A stretch of DNA of 6,684 nucleotides from an uncultured Treponema sp. Lineage in GTDB: Bacteria > Spirochaetota > Spirochaetia > Treponematales > Treponemataceae. A program made the position numbers and the translations under genes. Every line of letters starts with the position of its first letter. Within the stretch, counting starts at the first letter, position 1. Positions 5,701 to 6,684 of this stretch are shown here, piece after piece. The stretch covers positions 1 through 6,684 of the forward strand of contig CALBXN010000225.1 in NCBI GenBank assembly GCA_937890485.1, read 5' to 3'. The notes beneath the pieces were generated by a model that did not search any database, was not told where the DNA came from, and saw only the letters and a program-made list of their open reading frames with translations.

Positions 5701-6684
5701 ATGCAAAAGAAGATAAGTTTTAAAAAACAAAAATCTAATTTTACTCGATTTGCAATTTTTAGTGTTTTGTTTTTCTTGGTGAGTTTTTCTTCTTTTGCAG
5801 AAAAAAATCATATTATAAGTCCTGTTGCTGGAACTTGGTCAAATTATCAAACAATTTTGCTTGATGTTCCCGAAGGCGCTTCGGCTTTCTATTCATTTAC
5901 AGGTGATAATCCTTTGTATTCGGGTTTTGCCTATGAAAATCCTGTGTTACTTGAATTAGAAGGAAATATCAATCTAAAGGTAGTAATTGTAAATTCAGAT
6001 AATTCTGTTATAGAAGAAAGTGTTGATTTTTCTGTAAAAAACACTCCTATAGATTTGCAATTTTATATCGAAAACAAAAATCAAGCTTTAATTCCTGTAA
6101 AAGAAAAAAATATTTCAATTCCTTCATATATGAAGTATTCAATTTCAGATTCTACAGAACCTTATTTAAAAGGCAGAACTTTAACAATAAATTCTGAAAA
6201 TTCTTTAGAACAGGTTTTACCTTTAGTTATAAAAAATAAAAATGATATGTACAGATTTATGTTACATATAATGCCATCAGTATCTAAAGATGATTCTCAA
6301 TATAATTTTACAAATAATACTTTGTCAAATGATGTAACTTTTGAAGATGATTATACAGTAAGAAGAATAGAAAAAAAACTTTCTCAAGTTCCATTTACTT
6401 TGGAATTTACAGATTGGACAAAATTAAAAATTTCAGCAAATGAAAATATTTATATTTCAATTGATGATGATATTTGGCAAACTGGAACTTTTGTTTTAGA
6501 TATGAATCGTAACGAAGAGCATACTCTTTCTTGGATTGATTTATCAGGCTTAAATCCAGAAGAATTTATTCCAGAGCAATTTAAAGTTTGCTATACAGTT
6601 ATTCCTAAAATGCCGAATCTTGTAGTTGTTCAAGAAAAGACTAAGGTAGTTAATATTTCATTAGATGATAAATTTTATACAATG
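5701..6684 (+). CDS. Secreted protein with chitobiase C-terminal-like domain (3' end outside window)
   Basis: The frame runs open from the ATG at 5701 to the right edge, giving 328 residues so far. AGAGG (5691-5695) five bases before the ATG supports the start. Residues 1-33 are a signal peptide: lysine-rich start, hydrophobic core AIFSVLFFLVSF, then SFA before Glu34 as a signal peptidase I site. Residues 39 to about 110 (SPVAGTW, then a strand, then ASAFYSFTGDNPLYSG and NINLKVVIVNSD) resemble the beta-sandwich repeat found at the C-terminus of chitobiase/beta-hexosaminidase and in many secreted bacterial proteins, with the x-Y-S-x-x-G-x-x-P turn visible. The remainder is beta-rich, Asn- and Ser-rich, with one possible second copy (LKISANENIYISIDDDIW, about 241-258). 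No catalytic motif is seen in the visible part. Expected location is periplasm or cell surface. I do not recognise a named gene. Confidence 0.8.
   Translation, partial: MQKKISFKKQKSNFTRFAIFSVLFFLVSFSSFAEKNHIISPVAGTWSNYQTILLDVPEGASAFYSFTGDNPLYSGFAYENPVLLELEGNINLKVVIVNSDNSVIEESVDFSVKNTPIDLQFYIENKNQALIPVKEKNISIPSYMKYSISDSTEPYLKGRTLTINSENSLEQVLPLVIKNKNDMYRFMLHIMPSVSKDDSQYNFTNNTLSNDVTFEDDYTVRRIEKKLSQVPFTLEFTDWTKLKISANENIYISIDDDIWQTGTFVLDMNRNEEHTLSWIDLSGLNPEEFIPEQFKVCYTVIPKMPNLVVVQEKTKVVNISLDDKFYTM

Noticed and set aside
1..6684. CRISPR array, tRNA, rRNA, insertion sequence, phage or defence genes
   Set aside because: I read both strands for repeated units, cloverleaf-like sequence, transposase or nuclease motifs and found none; the window is mostly housekeeping genes, so I do not claim a new system.

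Overview
The window looks like a chromosomal piece of a low-GC spirochaete, most likely a Treponema. The support is: strongly A/T-rich third codon positions from about base 412 onward, a bacterial V-type ATPase subunit, an htrA protease with a relaxed spirochaete-style lipobox, and the htrA/map neighbourhood that I recall from treponemes. This assignment rests on family resemblance, not on a search. The first ~410 bases are different: hand counts on single 60-base rows give about 53-58% GC there (rows 1 and 121) against about 28% at row 481. That segment reads as part of a membrane protein from another, higher-GC organism, possibly a gut Firmicute.

Layout, all genes on the + strand. (1) 1-882: one open frame whose left part (to about 411) is the foreign membrane-protein fragment and whose right part (about 412-882) is the C-terminal portion of V-type ATP synthase subunit D. 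(2) 894-1376: universal stress protein. (3) 1401-1814: small flavodoxin-like protein. (4) 1819-2616: J-domain protein with a TPR-like C-terminus, GTG start. (5) 2613-3356: type I methionine aminopeptidase, overlapping gene 4 by 4 bases. (6) 3439-4908: HtrA/DegP-type serine protease with two PDZ domains, probably a lipoprotein, closed by a strong intrinsic terminator at 4947-4991. (7) 5076-5684: phosphoribosyltransferase with its own promoter at about 5012-5040. (8) 5701 to the right edge: 5' part of a gene for a large secreted protein with a chitobiase C-terminal-like domain.

Genes 1-5 are tightly spaced (gaps of 11, 24 and 4 bases, then a 4-base overlap) and probably form one transcript. htrA follows after 82 bases and may have its own promoter. 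Protein quality control is the loose theme of genes 2-6: stress protein, Hsp70 co-chaperone-like J protein, N-terminal methionine removal and envelope protease. The last two genes form a separate unit. I see no CRISPR array, tRNA, rRNA, insertion sequence or defence system. The one truly unusual structure is the in-frame composition break at about 400-420. I judge it more likely an assembly or cloning chimera than a natural fusion.
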